This document shows positions 25,614-35,295 of a stretch of 60,230 bases of DNA, one piece after another (within the stretch, counting starts at the first letter, position 1; every line of letters begins with the position of its first letter). Source of the stretch: CTSoil-075 sp964292325 (lineage in GTDB: Bacteria; Bacillota; Negativicutes; DSM-13327); the NCBI GenBank assembly GCA_964292325.1, contig CAXYVG010000008.1, positions 1 to 60,230 on the forward strand, in the 5' to 3' direction. Both the position numbers and the translations under genes were made by a program. A model generated the notes under the pieces. The model ran no database searches and had not been told where the DNA came from. It saw only the letters and a program-made list of their open reading frames with translations.

Positions 25614-25826
25614 GTGACGAAAGTATTAGCAATGCATTTTAAAAATGCATCGGGTAAAGAAATTACGATCCAGGTGAATGATCCTAAAGCCGACTTGACG
25701 AAAGCTGGTGTGGAAGCGGTCATGCAAAACATTATCACTAAAAATCTTTTTAGTACCACAGGTGGCGATTTAGTATCCATCGTGGGTAGCGAAATTAAAA
25801 GCACTGATACAGTAGCTTTGGTGTAA
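25614..25826 (+). CDS. DUF2922 protein
   Basis: 70 residues from GTG 25614 after GGAGGGGG. A short beta-protein: MHFKNASGKEITIQVNDPKADLTKAGVEAVMQNIITKNLF...VSIVGSEIKSTDT. It follows DUF1659 by 36 bases, so the two share a transcript and probably act together. Function unknown. Confidence 0.8.
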   Translation: MTKVLAMHFKNASGKEITIQVNDPKADLTKAGVEAVMQNIITKNLFSTTGGDLVSIVGSEIKSTDTVALV

Positions 25827-25844
25827 TAGTGACTGGAATGTATA

Positions 25845-25878
25845 AGTAAAATAACGCGCATAGGCGCGTTATTTTACT
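25845..25878. terminator. Terminator/attenuator between DUF2922 and YvrJ
   Basis: A perfect 15-bp stem (25845-25859 with 25864-25878) around ATAG. It is inside the apparent operon, so some transcripts would stop before the YvrJ gene. Confidence 0.7.
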
Positions 25879-25901
25879 ATCTAACGAAAGGAGAGAGTCA
25901 G

Positions 25902-26096
25902 ATGGGTGATTTAGTACAGTTTGTGGCTCAGGTGGGATTTCCCATTGCTGTGGCAACGTGGATGCTAGTGAAACTACAAGTAAGTCTTGATAATTTTGCT
26001 ACTGCCGCTAGAGAGCTAGCAGGCAAGATCGAAGTGCATACCAATCAGTGCGCAAAGTGTCAGGATAATCGCCAGCATATACAATCGGGAGTATGA
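25902..26096 (+). CDS. YvrJ-family small membrane protein
   Basis: 64 residues; AAGGAG upstream. The N-terminal QFVAQVGFPIAVATWMLVKLQ is the YvrJ signature and forms one membrane helix. The C-terminal half is soluble with a CAKC pair. It is the last gene of the amidase-DUF1659-DUF2922 set, and a holin-like role beside the amidase is conceivable but unproven. Confidence 0.75.
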   Translation: MGDLVQFVAQVGFPIAVATWMLVKLQVSLDNFATAARELAGKIEVHTNQCAKCQDNRQHIQSGV

Positions 26097-26181
26097 GGAA
26101 GGTCTGCTTGGTTGGAGTCAAAAGGGTGGGTCGTGAGGTAATTATATATACCTTGGCGCCCCGCCCTTATTAAGTTCTATA

Positions 26182-26510
26182 CACCCGCCCATAAAAATAA
26201 ATCAAAGCGGGGACCGCTGGAATACCTTACGGCATTCGACGCTAAGCCCGGAGCACGTTCGCTGATCCTGCGGATCTTACCGCTCAGGACCGACGGCTGA
26301 CTCTTCGAGTCTTACCGCAAAGAATAAGGACGAAGTCCGAAGAAACGACCCGCCCGCCGACGTTTTGTGAGGACGATAGTCCGTTGGTGCCTATAAGGAC
26401 AAAGTCCGTAGATGTTAGTGAGGGCGGGTACCGCCCGTTGCCAGAGGGAGATGGCTGATACCTGCGGTATCTTGACGCCAGAACGGTGAGGACGAGAGCA
26501 CGAAAAGACG
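26182..26510. repeat. Hairpin-studded repeat, family A copy 2
   Basis: It starts with CACCCGCCCA and matches copy 1 in most modules, but lacks an internal part (the bases around 20900-20990) and the near right-end GGGCGGG. A GGGCGGGTTA occurs only at about 27328, beyond the next gene. Mini-hairpins GGAC-GAA-GTCC (26328) and GGAC-GATA-GTCC (26372) are present. Confidence 0.7.
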
Positions 26511-26584
26511 TGGGGATTAATAGTTCAGTGTAATTAGTAAACAGATTGTATAAATAAAATTTAAAAGAAAAGGGGTTCATGATT

Positions 26585-27283
26585 ATGATTAGTTTTAAAA
26601 AAGTTAACAAGGAGTATGTAGTGATCGGGAGTGCTCTGCTGCTAGTTGTAGCAGTAATTTATTATGCTTGGCATAGAGACACAGAAAAGGAGGCGATGTT
26701 ACAGAAATCTATAGTAATGAGCCAACAAGATGCCCAAGATAAAAATGTCTTGCAAAATAAACTAGAGTTGAATAAACAAAATTCTGAAATGTTGGCCAGT
26801 TTTGTTTCGCGAGCGCAAACTGGGAAAGTTCAGCCAGTAACACATTTTGCAGTACAAGCTCCATCGCTATCACAGGCTGCGGAGGAAGTGGCGAATCGGA
26901 TTAATGGGCGGGACCCAACATTGCCACCAGTAGCTCTTGAAAAAACAGATAATACAATAGTTACTACGGAAAAGTTAAATGAGGAGCAGCAAGCAGCTGC
27001 TAAAAAAGTGAATGAGAAAAATATTGGAACAGATAAACCGAAAGTGAATGAAGAATATGGAGTAGGGGTTTATAAAAATAATAATTATCGGAATTGGGAA
27101 TGGAGTCTTGGGTATGGTCAGCAAGGTAGGGAAAAGTACATTCCAGTTGGGCTGCAGAGGAATTATTCTAAGGATAAGGCTATTGCGGTGGAGGTGCATT
27201 TGGATACTAGTGAGATGAAGAAGGTTACGGGGTGGGAAGTTCGGCAGGTTTGGAAGATGGATAAATTGCTGTTGGTATTTTGA
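26585..27283 (+). CDS. Membrane-anchored hypothetical protein
   Basis: About 232 residues (ATG 26579 or 26585; AAAAGGGG upstream). One membrane helix (VVIGSALLLVVAVIYYAW) near the N-terminus, a coiled-coil-like stretch (to about residue 75) and an external C-terminal part ending in a compact repeat-free domain (EYGVGVYKNNNYRNWEWSLGYG...). It lies between repeat A copy 2 and a stray GGGCGGGTTA end. The C-terminal part resembles small phage-like membrane proteins, without a named family. Confidence 0.55.
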   Translation: MISFKKVNKEYVVIGSALLLVVAVIYYAWHRDTEKEAMLQKSIVMSQQDAQDKNVLQNKLELNKQNSEMLASFVSRAQTGKVQPVTHFAVQAPSLSQAAEEVANRINGRDPTLPPVALEKTDNTIVTTEKLNEEQQAAAKKVNEKNIGTDKPKVNEEYGVGVYKNNNYRNWEWSLGYGQQGREKYIPVGLQRNYSKDKAIAVEVHLDTSEMKKVTGWEVRQVWKMDKLLLVF

Positions 27284-27868
27284 TTTATAAGGGATTATTT
27301 TCTTGGTTAGGACTTTTCTGTAAGGAAGGGCGGGTTAGGTATTTACGAACATATCATTTAAATATATTGCAATGTAAGGTAATTCCAGAAGAATACAATT
27401 AGTAGTGTCGAACTCCCTGCTTCGCCACGCCAAAAAGGATGAGCCACTGTCATGAAATCTGCGAGAGCACATTTCACGCCAGCGACTCGTCCTTTTCGCG
27501 TGCTCTAGTTACTTTATCGTAATTGATAGTCTCTAGCGACCTACGCCTCGGCGCACGTCGCCGAAGTCAGGAACGCCCCCATGAGGAAAACCACCGTCAC
27601 CCTGGGAGTCATCTCCTTCGCCACATTTCCGCCACTATTACAGGTCTGCATCGGAAGACCATCTCCGCACACCTATGCTACAAATGGATTAGTGAATAAT
27701 AATTTGGTTATCATTGAAAGCTACGATAATTTTTATGTGTGCAATAATATACTTATTTTGTAAAAGATAAAAGGCTTTTAGGATAAAATGGCGAAAATAA
27801 TACAATAACTAGTTATTTTTTGTATTAAAGTTGAAATATAGACCAATGAATCTAAAGTAGGTGTATTA
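27284..27868. other. Intergenic region in front of the BREX operon
   Basis: 27400-27670 is GC-rich and palindromic, unlike its AT-rich surroundings, and may be another dispersed repeat. 27760-27868 is AT-rich with a palindrome AATAACTAGTTATT near 27802-27815. The operon promoter should lie here, but I see no pair of good -35/-10 boxes. A 60-codon frame in the GC-rich part looks like chance. Confidence 0.4.
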
Positions 27869-28345
27869 ATGATAGAACATAAACTAAAACTAGCTCTTGA
27901 GCGTATTGAAAATGATCATTTTAAACTCATTCTATTGTGCGGTAGCTTTAAAACCGGAAAGACGACAATCATGAAAAAAATGTCATCTCAGGATGGCTAC
28001 TATTATATGAATTTAAATTTATTACTCACAGAAAATTTGTTACTACAAAGGGAAGAATCCTATTCTGTAAAATCACAGGATATCATTAAGGAAATTTTTG
28101 ATAATACTTCGTACCCTATTACGCTTGTAGATAATATTGAGTTGCTGTTTTCAAATGAGATTGGCAAATTGAATCCTGTAGATGTTTTCAAAAATATTGC
28201 TAGAGATCGGGTTATTATTCTCGCTCTTCCATGTAAAGTAAAAGGCAATAAAGCGGAATATTCGGTGATTGGGAGAAATGATCATATGATTATGGATATT
28301 TCTGGACTGACTGTAATTCGGATGGAAGGTGAATCACATGGATAA
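27869..28345 (+). CDS. brxF: BrxF-like small P-loop ATPase of BREX type 3
   Basis: 158 residues. GSFKTGKTT (about 29-37) is a Walker A motif; ITLVDNIELLF (about 90-100) is a Walker B-like strand. A short stand-alone ATPase directly before BrxC is the hallmark of BREX type 3, in which it is named BrxF. It opens the defence operon. Its stop lies inside the next start region (8-base overlap), so the two are translated together. Confidence 0.75.
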   Translation: MIEHKLKLALERIENDHFKLILLCGSFKTGKTTIMKKMSSQDGYYYMNLNLLLTENLLLQREESYSVKSQDIIKEIFDNTSYPITLVDNIELLFSNEIGKLNPVDVFKNIARDRVIILALPCKVKGNKAEYSVIGRNDHMIMDISGLTVIRMEGESHG

Positions 28346-31300
28346 ACTTATTAAAAATCTAATACATTTTGAAGAAGTCGATGAAGTTATAAAGATAAGG
28401 CAGAATGGACAAGAAGAAAATATAGTTAGTAAATATGTAATAAGCAAGAAGATACGTGAACACTTACTTTATATGTTCAAGCTACTGAACAGTGAAACTC
28501 ATAAATCTTTCAATATTATAGGTAACTACGGAACAGGTAAGTCTCATTTTTTGGCTTTTATTGCTGCCTTACTGGAAAAACAGCAGACTCGTCAGCTAGT
28601 TGGTGACATTGAAGTAAAGGATGTAGCAATGGCATTTAAGCGGCAGTTTGCAGTGGTTAAATTTGAATGTCCGGCAGCTCAAGAAGTACCCCTTCGAAAA
28701 ATATTTTATGAAAATATACAAGAACAATTGGATAAGAAATATGGCATTGATATCGATGATATTGACTTAGCACAAGATTATAATAATAAAAAAAACGTTG
28801 AGAAAATCATTGAGCAAATTAAACATGAAAATCCAGAACTGGGTTTATTAGTGATTGTTGATGAAATTTCAGACTTTCTAAAGCAAAAGAGTAAGACGGA
28901 TATGACCTATGACTTGAACTTTTTGCGAGAAATTGGAGAGTTGTCTCAAGAGGCTGATTTTTTATACATTGGTGCCATGCAAGAACACGTTTTCACCAAT
29001 CCTAAATACATTGGGCAGGCTGAGAGTATCGCAAGAATTGCTGAGCGGTTTGTTGATATTAATATCAGCAAAGAAGATATTAATCGGGTTATATCAGAAA
29101 GAATTGTCAAAAAAGATGCAAATCAGCGTTTAGAAATTGAGGATTTACTTTCCGGTGTTAAACAATATTTTACCAATTTATCTCTAGAGATGGACAAGTA
29201 TATTGATCTTTTTCCGATTCATCCTTATGTTATAGCTGTCTTTGAAGACTTACCATACTTTGAAAATCGGGGTATTATTCACTTTGCCTCGAAAAATGTA
29301 AGTAATATCTTAATGCAGAAGGCACCTGCATTTATTACTTATGATAGAATTTATGACATGATTGATGAGACACATGAAATTCGTAATTTAGAGGAAATTA
29401 GTGAAGTTATTACTGTTGTTAAAAGTCTTGATTCTAAGGTAGATCTTTTAGATACGCGATTCCGTGAATCTGCACGAAAAATTATCAAAGCATTGGCAGT
29501 ATTAAAAATGTTAGCAAAAACGCATATGAATGGGGCAACAGTACAAGAACTCGCCAATACATTACTGATTGTTCCTCCGAGTACTACTATCTTTGATGAA
29601 GACATGGCGAAAGATAATATTCGGCGAATTTTGCATAACTTGCTTAAAGTAACGAATGGACAATTTATTGATTATGATCAAAGTAGTGATTTCTATTTTA
29701 TAAATGTGGATAAAAAGATCGATTTTGATGTTCTCATTAATAATGAAATTGAAAAGAATCAAGACAAGGCTGATTGGTTGACCAGCTATAAAAAAATTAT
29801 GGCGATTAATCTGGATTTAAAAGAAAATCAACTCTTTAGTAAAGCCATTCCATATGTCTATAATGATACAGCTTTTTGGAATTCGCGCCGTAGTTATCGC
29901 GAAGGATATTTGATCATTGGTACTCGGAATGATGTTAATTCTCTTCCAGAACAGACCGAAGGGCGAACTAGAGATTATACCGTCATTTTACATTCACCTT
30001 TTGACGAACAAAATATTAAACAATATAGTCATAAAGAATTGATTGTGGGAACCTCTTTAAGCCCAGAACTACTTCAAAAGCTAAAAAGAATTACTGCTAC
30101 TGAAAATTTAGCGAAAGAAGGAGTTTATCAGAAAAAGTTTGCTGAAATTAATAAAAAAGAAACAGATGAATTTATTAAGAATTATCTAGTAGAACTTGTT
30201 GGCGATGGATATGCTGTTTTTGGAGATATGAAAGAAAAAATTAAAGACTTGCCACCCGCTAAGTATAACCATTTAGAAGATGTTTTAGGACATTTAAAAT
30301 CACATTTTTATGAAAACCGTTTTGTCGATGAATATCCTAAGTACCCTAAGCTAAAGAGGGATATCACCAATAGTAATATTGAGAGCGAAGTAATGAAAGC
30401 ACTGAATAACTTAGAAAAAAATTCACTATTTGGATTGGATAGTAATACAGCCGCTTATCTTGAAAGTTTTGGTGCAGTAAGGGATGGAAAATTGTATTCA
30501 GATCAATCAGAAATTATGAAAATGATTACTGATCAGGTTACAGAACAATCTAAGAATGGCAAGTTGACATCATTAGATGAGATTATAATTGATCTAACTA
30601 AAAAGCCTTATGGTATACAACGTGAATTTGTATATTTGTTGATTGGCTGCCTTCTGTATAATGGTGAAATTGTCTTAGTTAAAAATGGTGGTGGCAGAGT
30701 ATATGCTAGTGATTTTAGTGAACAGATCAAAAAAGGCTTAGTGTTTTTTGAATCAATTAATTATATTGAGCAAGAAAAGGAGCTGCCTGTTGCAATTTTG
30801 ATAAAATTGTTTGACGCTCTTGGGATTCAAAGTGGTTTAATCAAAGATAAGGAATCACGATCAGAGGCAGTAAAGGAAGTTTTGACTAAAGCGGATACCT
30901 TAAAAAAAGATATGATTACGATTGATAATGCTTTTAATCAGTATTGTGAATCACTACCAGAAATACCGTGGATAGAACTGAAAAAGCTTAAAGAAGAAAC
31001 CAATATTGTAGAGCAAGCACTAAAATTACTATGTGAAGTGAAAAAAGTCACAGATTTTGGTAGACTAGAGATTGATTTGAACTGGGTAGAGAAGCTTCAT
31101 ACTGCACTTATACCATTTAGTCAGTTGAAAGGACTTGCTGATGATTTAAGTAGTATTAAAAGTGGCTTAGAATACCAATCTAAGGCTTTTGCGACTCTGG
31201 AAAATATCACATCCTATATTGATAACCAAATTACTGGTGAGTTAAATCGACTGAGGATGGATGAACAGGAGATCTTAGGCAATATCAAGTTGCTATTGAA

Positions 31301-32012
31301 AGAGGATCAACGTCGTCCACTCAAAGGTAAGTTTGAACAATTTAAAGAAAAATATAAAAAAACTTATTATCATGCCCACCAAAAAGCTGTCGGTGATAAA
31401 GTAGATTGGCGTACCCTTGAGCAAATAACTCAAAGTGCAAAGTATCAAACATTAAAACAATTGAAAAACCTTACTTTTTTTTCGCCTGCGGAATTCAATG
31501 GAATTGGTATCAATATTAATACAATCAGCCAATATAAATGCATTTCCTTTAATGTAGATGACCTTGAACGTGCGGTTGTTTGTTCTCATTGCTTATTTCC
31601 TAGCCATACCAATAATGTGGGAGATATTAATAAAATGATAGAGAGCATACCCACTGATGTAGAGAATTTATGGGCGAAATGGGAAAGACAGCTTTTATCT
31701 GAACTGAAAAAACTAGAACCGAAAATTAAATTATTATCTAAACTAGAATATCAAAAGTCCATTGAAGATTTATTGGCACAAGGAGTATTACCTGAAGTCT
31801 TTCCGCCGGGTTTATTGTCAGCATTGATGGAAATTTCATCTGATTTAAAGCAGGTTGATTTTAATATGCCTAAATTTATTGAGCACTTGACCCAAAGTGC
31901 GAGTGTGTTGACGGTTGATCAACTTGATGTATTAATTTCTGAATTTACGAGTGGTTTACTTAAAGGGCAAGATGCTAGTAAGGTTCGTATCCGAATTTCT
32001 GACGAGAAATAA
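28338..32012 (+). CDS. brxC: BrxC/PglY-type large ATPase of BREX
   Basis: 1224 residues from ATG 28338 (GAAGGTGA upstream; GTG 28329 is possible). The P-loop IGNYGTGKSH is at residues about 61-70 and a Walker B-like VIVDEI at about 172-177. The long remainder is helical, with a Cys pair VCSHC near 1080. BrxC/PglY proteins are AAA+ ATPases of about 1200 residues needed for phage exclusion and for host methylation in BREX; length, motif and position all agree. It overlaps brxF by 8 bases and is followed 25 bases later by the helicase. Confidence 0.85.
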   Translation: MDKLIKNLIHFEEVDEVIKIRQNGQEENIVSKYVISKKIREHLLYMFKLLNSETHKSFNIIGNYGTGKSHFLAFIAALLEKQQTRQLVGDIEVKDVAMAFKRQFAVVKFECPAAQEVPLRKIFYENIQEQLDKKYGIDIDDIDLAQDYNNKKNVEKIIEQIKHENPELGLLVIVDEISDFLKQKSKTDMTYDLNFLREIGELSQEADFLYIGAMQEHVFTNPKYIGQAESIARIAERFVDINISKEDINRVISERIVKKDANQRLEIEDLLSGVKQYFTNLSLEMDKYIDLFPIHPYVIAVFEDLPYFENRGIIHFASKNVSNILMQKAPAFITYDRIYDMIDETHEIRNLEEISEVITVVKSLDSKVDLLDTRFRESARKIIKALAVLKMLAKTHMNGATVQELANTLLIVPPSTTIFDEDMAKDNIRRILHNLLKVTNGQFIDYDQSSDFYFINVDKKIDFDVLINNEIEKNQDKADWLTSYKKIMAINLDLKENQLFSKAIPYVYNDTAFWNSRRSYREGYLIIGTRNDVNSLPEQTEGRTRDYTVILHSPFDEQNIKQYSHKELIVGTSLSPELLQKLKRITATENLAKEGVYQKKFAEINKKETDEFIKNYLVELVGDGYAVFGDMKEKIKDLPPAKYNHLEDVLGHLKSHFYENRFVDEYPKYPKLKRDITNSNIESEVMKALNNLEKNSLFGLDSNTAAYLESFGAVRDGKLYSDQSEIMKMITDQVTEQSKNGKLTSLDEIIIDLTKKPYGIQREFVYLLIGCLLYNGEIVLVKNGGGRVYASDFSEQIKKGLVFFESINYIEQEKELPVAILIKLFDALGIQSGLIKDKESRSEAVKEVLTKADTLKKDMITIDNAFNQYCESLPEIPWIELKKLKEETNIVEQALKLLCEVKKVTDFGRLEIDLNWVEKLHTALIPFSQLKGLADDLSSIKSGLEYQSKAFATLENITSYIDNQITGELNRLRMDEQEILGNIKLLLKEDQRRPLKGKFEQFKEKYKKTYYHAHQKAVGDKVDWRTLEQITQSAKYQTLKQLKNLTFFSPAEFNGIGININTISQYKCISFNVDDLERAVVCSHCLFPSHTNNVGDINKMIESIPTDVENLWAKWERQLLSELKKLEPKIKLLSKLEYQKSIEDLLAQGVLPEVFPPGLLSALMEISSDLKQVDFNMPKFIEHLTQSASVLTVDQLDVLISEFTSGLLKGQDASKVRIRISDEK

Positions 32013-32037
32013 TGAAGCTACTTTGTTGGAGGGCATT

Positions 32038-34626
32038 ATGAAGAGCGTTGCTGATATTATATATCCCTTATGTACTAAATTTAAAAGTTCATTATTAAAT
32101 AAGGCCGTATGTGTGTTTACTCCTTTTTCAGAGAAAAAATCAGTATCTCAGTTGCACTTATCGGCAGAAGCAAAAGACTTTATTGCACAATATGAACCTA
32201 AAGCACTATCTGATGGATTATTTCTTCATCAATATCACTTATTAGATGCTTATAGTGGTGGAGCAAAGAATTTTATTTTAACCAGTTCGACTGGTTCTGG
32301 TAAAAGTTTATGCTTCTGGACTTGGATTATGGACGTATTAGCTAAAAATCATTCTGCGACCGCTCTTGCTTGCTTTCCAACACAAGCGTTAATGTGGGGG
32401 CAAGCAGAAAGGTTAGCTAAAATATCTGAGCCGACTAGTTTAACAATTCGAGATTATAAAACTGGAATTGCTTATAGTGGAAAGATTCGCATAGGATCAC
32501 AAGAAATTGGTTGGACCGTCTGGAAAGGTACTGGTGGTTCATATACTAAAGATCAATATATGGATGCACACGAGTCTTCGGCAGAATTTATAAATGCTCG
32601 CATTCGAATTGCGACTTTAGATAAAGCACACTATAGTCTCATCTCTAAGTATCCTGAATTTACACTCAACCTAGAATGTATGGTTTTAGATGAGGCACAT
32701 CAATATGATGGGATTTTTGGTGCGAATGTAGCTTACTTTCTCAAAAGGATCTATGTTGCGAAAACTAGTGCTGGTAAACCGATTCCCAATATGTTTTTAG
32801 CATCTGCAACATTGGCTGATGCTAAAGCTTTTGCTTCAAAACTTCTGTCCTTACCTGAAAAGATAATCTATCATGAAAAAGATGCTATTCAATCCCAAGT
32901 AAAGTCGATAAAGATTGAAGATGTTGATCGACTTCTTTTGCATCCACCTGGAGGTGGACTGCTGAGAGTTGTCTTATTTAATGATATATTGATTGATAAA
33001 AGTCATTTTGCCGAGGTCATTGATAATGAAAAAATCATTGGTACTACATTAAATTTGCTATATTTTACAGATGCTAAGTTTGCTAGTCGTCTCAAAAAGC
33101 GAGAGCTTGATATAAAAAAAGGGCAACGGATACCCTTGATATATGATGCAGACCTTCCGCCACAAGAACGGCGCCGAGTGGAAGGGCAATTTAATAAAGG
33201 CACAATTCGGGGCGCTACATTGATAGCAACCAGTGCATTGGAACTGGGCGTGGATATAGAAAATCTTGATATATGCATCTTGCAGTCAGTTCCACCCAAA
33301 CGCGCAGATATGCTGCAACGCATAGGTAGGGTGGGTAGGCGTCAGGACAAACCGGGTCTTATTCTCATTAGTTTATCTGCTTCGCCGCTTGATCGATATA
33401 TTGCTGAAAATGTAGAAAGTGCCTTTTGTTTTGATAATACTAAAAGTATCCCTATTCCAACGGAATTAGAAATTATAAAGCTAAAAAATATTGCTGCCAT
33501 TCAGTCTGAAATGAAATGGTGGAAACAGAAAGGACAATTTAAAAGTCCATATTGTAGTGATTGGAACGTATATAAGGAAAAATTGGATCTTTTTTTTGGT
33601 GACTCGTTAAATATGAGGGAAGCCCGTGATCGATTGCAGGACAAATATGGACAATTGATCGACACGACAGGGAGATATTGGATGCATGGTGGATTCAGGG
33701 CAAGTGCTGCTCAGAGTAAAATCCCCCTTCGTGTGATCAATACCAAAAATGATGATGTTGCTTGGATTGAAGATATCAATGTATTTCGAGATGCTCATCC
33801 AGAAGCGGTTTATTTAGATGATAAAGGTAAGCGGTGGCGGATAGTATCCTATGATGGTAAATGGAAGGAAGCTGAGTGGGAACATCCTGAAAGCACGGTT
33901 ATACTTGCTAAGTACCTGAAAAGTATTGAGGTGGTATATGTCAAAGAAGAACCCAATCAGGTAGCAACGCGTGGGATATGGGAAGAAACATTTGAGCCAT
34001 ATCAGCTGTTTAGTGAACCACCAGAGGGGGTTGTATTTCCAGGCAATGGTGATATCGAATATGGAATTTGGGAATATGCTCGAAAGTTTAACGGATACAA
34101 GCAAATTTATTTTTCAAATAAAGCGACTATAAAAGTATCATTGACTGAAGTCAGCGCGCGATTTAAAGATGCGATGGGTAGTGGTAATAAATCCCCATTT
34201 CTCTTTCCCTTGACATATCGTACATACGGCTGGTCATGGGATTTTGGTGAAGCTGTAAAGAAATATGAGCTGGAATTCTTAGAAAGTATTGAAAATTTAA
34301 CTCGTGCCATCGTTGTACCGTTTATTGCTGATGCAATTCAATCCAGTCCTAATGACATACAGGTTGATTTATCCTTATCTGCTGGGACTATTAAAATATT
34401 GGATGCTACGCCAGGAGGAAATGGTTTAGCTGAGGGATTGCTACGGTGTGATGGTATACCATTGGCATTGCAAAACTGTAAAAATATTCTAATGCAATTT
34501 ATAGGAAAAGACAATCAGGGAAAATTCCGACACTATGTCATGTCTTTATGCCAGGAGGATGCTAAGCATGATGCAGAACAAATCATCGACATCATCGACA
34601 AATTGCAAAGTTATTGGAGCAGGTAA
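32038..34626 (+). CDS. DEAH helicase with DUF1998-type C-terminus (DISARM-like)
   Basis: 862 residues from ATG 32038, 5 bases after GGAGGG; an earlier frame start lies within brxC. Helicase motifs: STGSGKS (about 84-90), DEAH (218-221), ASATLAD, TSALELGVDI, and QRIGRVGRR. The C-terminal region has DATPGGNG, typical of the DUF1998/MZB domain in Lhr/YprA (COG1205) proteins. The cysteine cluster usual there is mostly missing. In DISARM, a helicase (DrmA) and a DUF1998 protein (DrmB) stand next to a PLD protein (DrmC); here the first two functions are in one chain, inside a BREX operon. Role in BREX is inferred, not known. Confidence 0.8.
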   Translation: MKSVADIIYPLCTKFKSSLLNKAVCVFTPFSEKKSVSQLHLSAEAKDFIAQYEPKALSDGLFLHQYHLLDAYSGGAKNFILTSSTGSGKSLCFWTWIMDVLAKNHSATALACFPTQALMWGQAERLAKISEPTSLTIRDYKTGIAYSGKIRIGSQEIGWTVWKGTGGSYTKDQYMDAHESSAEFINARIRIATLDKAHYSLISKYPEFTLNLECMVLDEAHQYDGIFGANVAYFLKRIYVAKTSAGKPIPNMFLASATLADAKAFASKLLSLPEKIIYHEKDAIQSQVKSIKIEDVDRLLLHPPGGGLLRVVLFNDILIDKSHFAEVIDNEKIIGTTLNLLYFTDAKFASRLKKRELDIKKGQRIPLIYDADLPPQERRRVEGQFNKGTIRGATLIATSALELGVDIENLDICILQSVPPKRADMLQRIGRVGRRQDKPGLILISLSASPLDRYIAENVESAFCFDNTKSIPIPTELEIIKLKNIAAIQSEMKWWKQKGQFKSPYCSDWNVYKEKLDLFFGDSLNMREARDRLQDKYGQLIDTTGRYWMHGGFRASAAQSKIPLRVINTKNDDVAWIEDINVFRDAHPEAVYLDDKGKRWRIVSYDGKWKEAEWEHPESTVILAKYLKSIEVVYVKEEPNQVATRGIWEETFEPYQLFSEPPEGVVFPGNGDIEYGIWEYARKFNGYKQIYFSNKATIKVSLTEVSARFKDAMGSGNKSPFLFPLTYRTYGWSWDFGEAVKKYELEFLESIENLTRAIVVPFIADAIQSSPNDIQVDLSLSAGTIKILDATPGGNGLAEGLLRCDGIPLALQNCKNILMQFIGKDNQGKFRHYVMSLCQEDAKHDAEQIIDIIDKLQSYWSR

Positions 34627-35236
34627 GGTATTAGCTTATCTGCGAGGTGATTTACAGCAAGCGAAGCAGAAGGTATTTATTATTGGTCCATGGCTTGACG
34701 GTTTTTTTGTACGAGAGATAATTTCGTGTTTGCGTAAGAATATAGTAGTCCAATGCTTGGTACGAGTTGAGAATCATACCGAAGAAATGAGCAGTAATGT
34801 GACGTACCAGGCATTGCAAGAATTAAAAGGTAGTTTTGCTGATTTTAAGGTTAAATCATTGGCTGCGCTTCATGCCAAGGTTATTATTATTGATGATTCC
34901 ATTGTGTATCTGGGGAGTAGTAACTGGTATCGCTATAGCTTGGAACAAGCTAAAGAAATAACCCTTCGGACTAGCTTAGCAGAATTAAAAGATTTATCAA
35001 AAATCATTGATGAATATTGGCAGAGTGCTAAGGTTGTTGATGTTACTGATGGACAGGTCTATGATGATAGGGAAGATGTTGATTTTAATTCAGAAAAAGC
35101 AAAGAAAAATTCATCAAGGAAAGATTCAACAACGAGGCAGAAGAAAGCGCCGGAAATTAATTATGAGATTCTAGATCCAATGGCGTTAAAAATATTGCAG
35201 GATAATCCTAAAGCGTTTGTAAAACATAGGAAATAA
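34568..35236 (+). CDS. Phospholipase D-like protein (DrmC-like)
   Basis: 222 residues from ATG 34568, with AGGAGG 9 bases upstream; it overlaps the helicase by 59 bases. A single HKD motif is present (LHAKVIIIDD: His102, Lys104, Asp109) followed by YLGSSNW, the usual layout of PLD nucleases that work as dimers. The C-terminal 50 residues are charged and linker-like. Position after the DUF1998 helicase matches DrmC of DISARM. Likely a nuclease that acts with the helicase. Confidence 0.8.
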   Translation: MMQNKSSTSSTNCKVIGAGKVLAYLRGDLQQAKQKVFIIGPWLDGFFVREIISCLRKNIVVQCLVRVENHTEEMSSNVTYQALQELKGSFADFKVKSLAALHAKVIIIDDSIVYLGSSNWYRYSLEQAKEITLRTSLAELKDLSKIIDEYWQSAKVVDVTDGQVYDDREDVDFNSEKAKKNSSRKDSTTRQKKAPEINYEILDPMALKILQDNPKAFVKHRK

Positions 35237-35295
35237 TAAAAAATTTCCAAAACGAAATTATAGCTACAATTAAATATCAGGTGGAGGATTAAATT

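Noticed and set aside
27581..27763. 60-codon frame in the GC-rich part before the BREX operon
   Set aside because: No ribosome site, odd composition, and it lies in palindromic repeat-like DNA.
32038..35236. A complete DISARM system
   Set aside because: No separate DrmB with its cysteine cluster and no DrmMI/II-type methylase of the usual order; PglZ, BrxC and BrxF point to BREX as the core.
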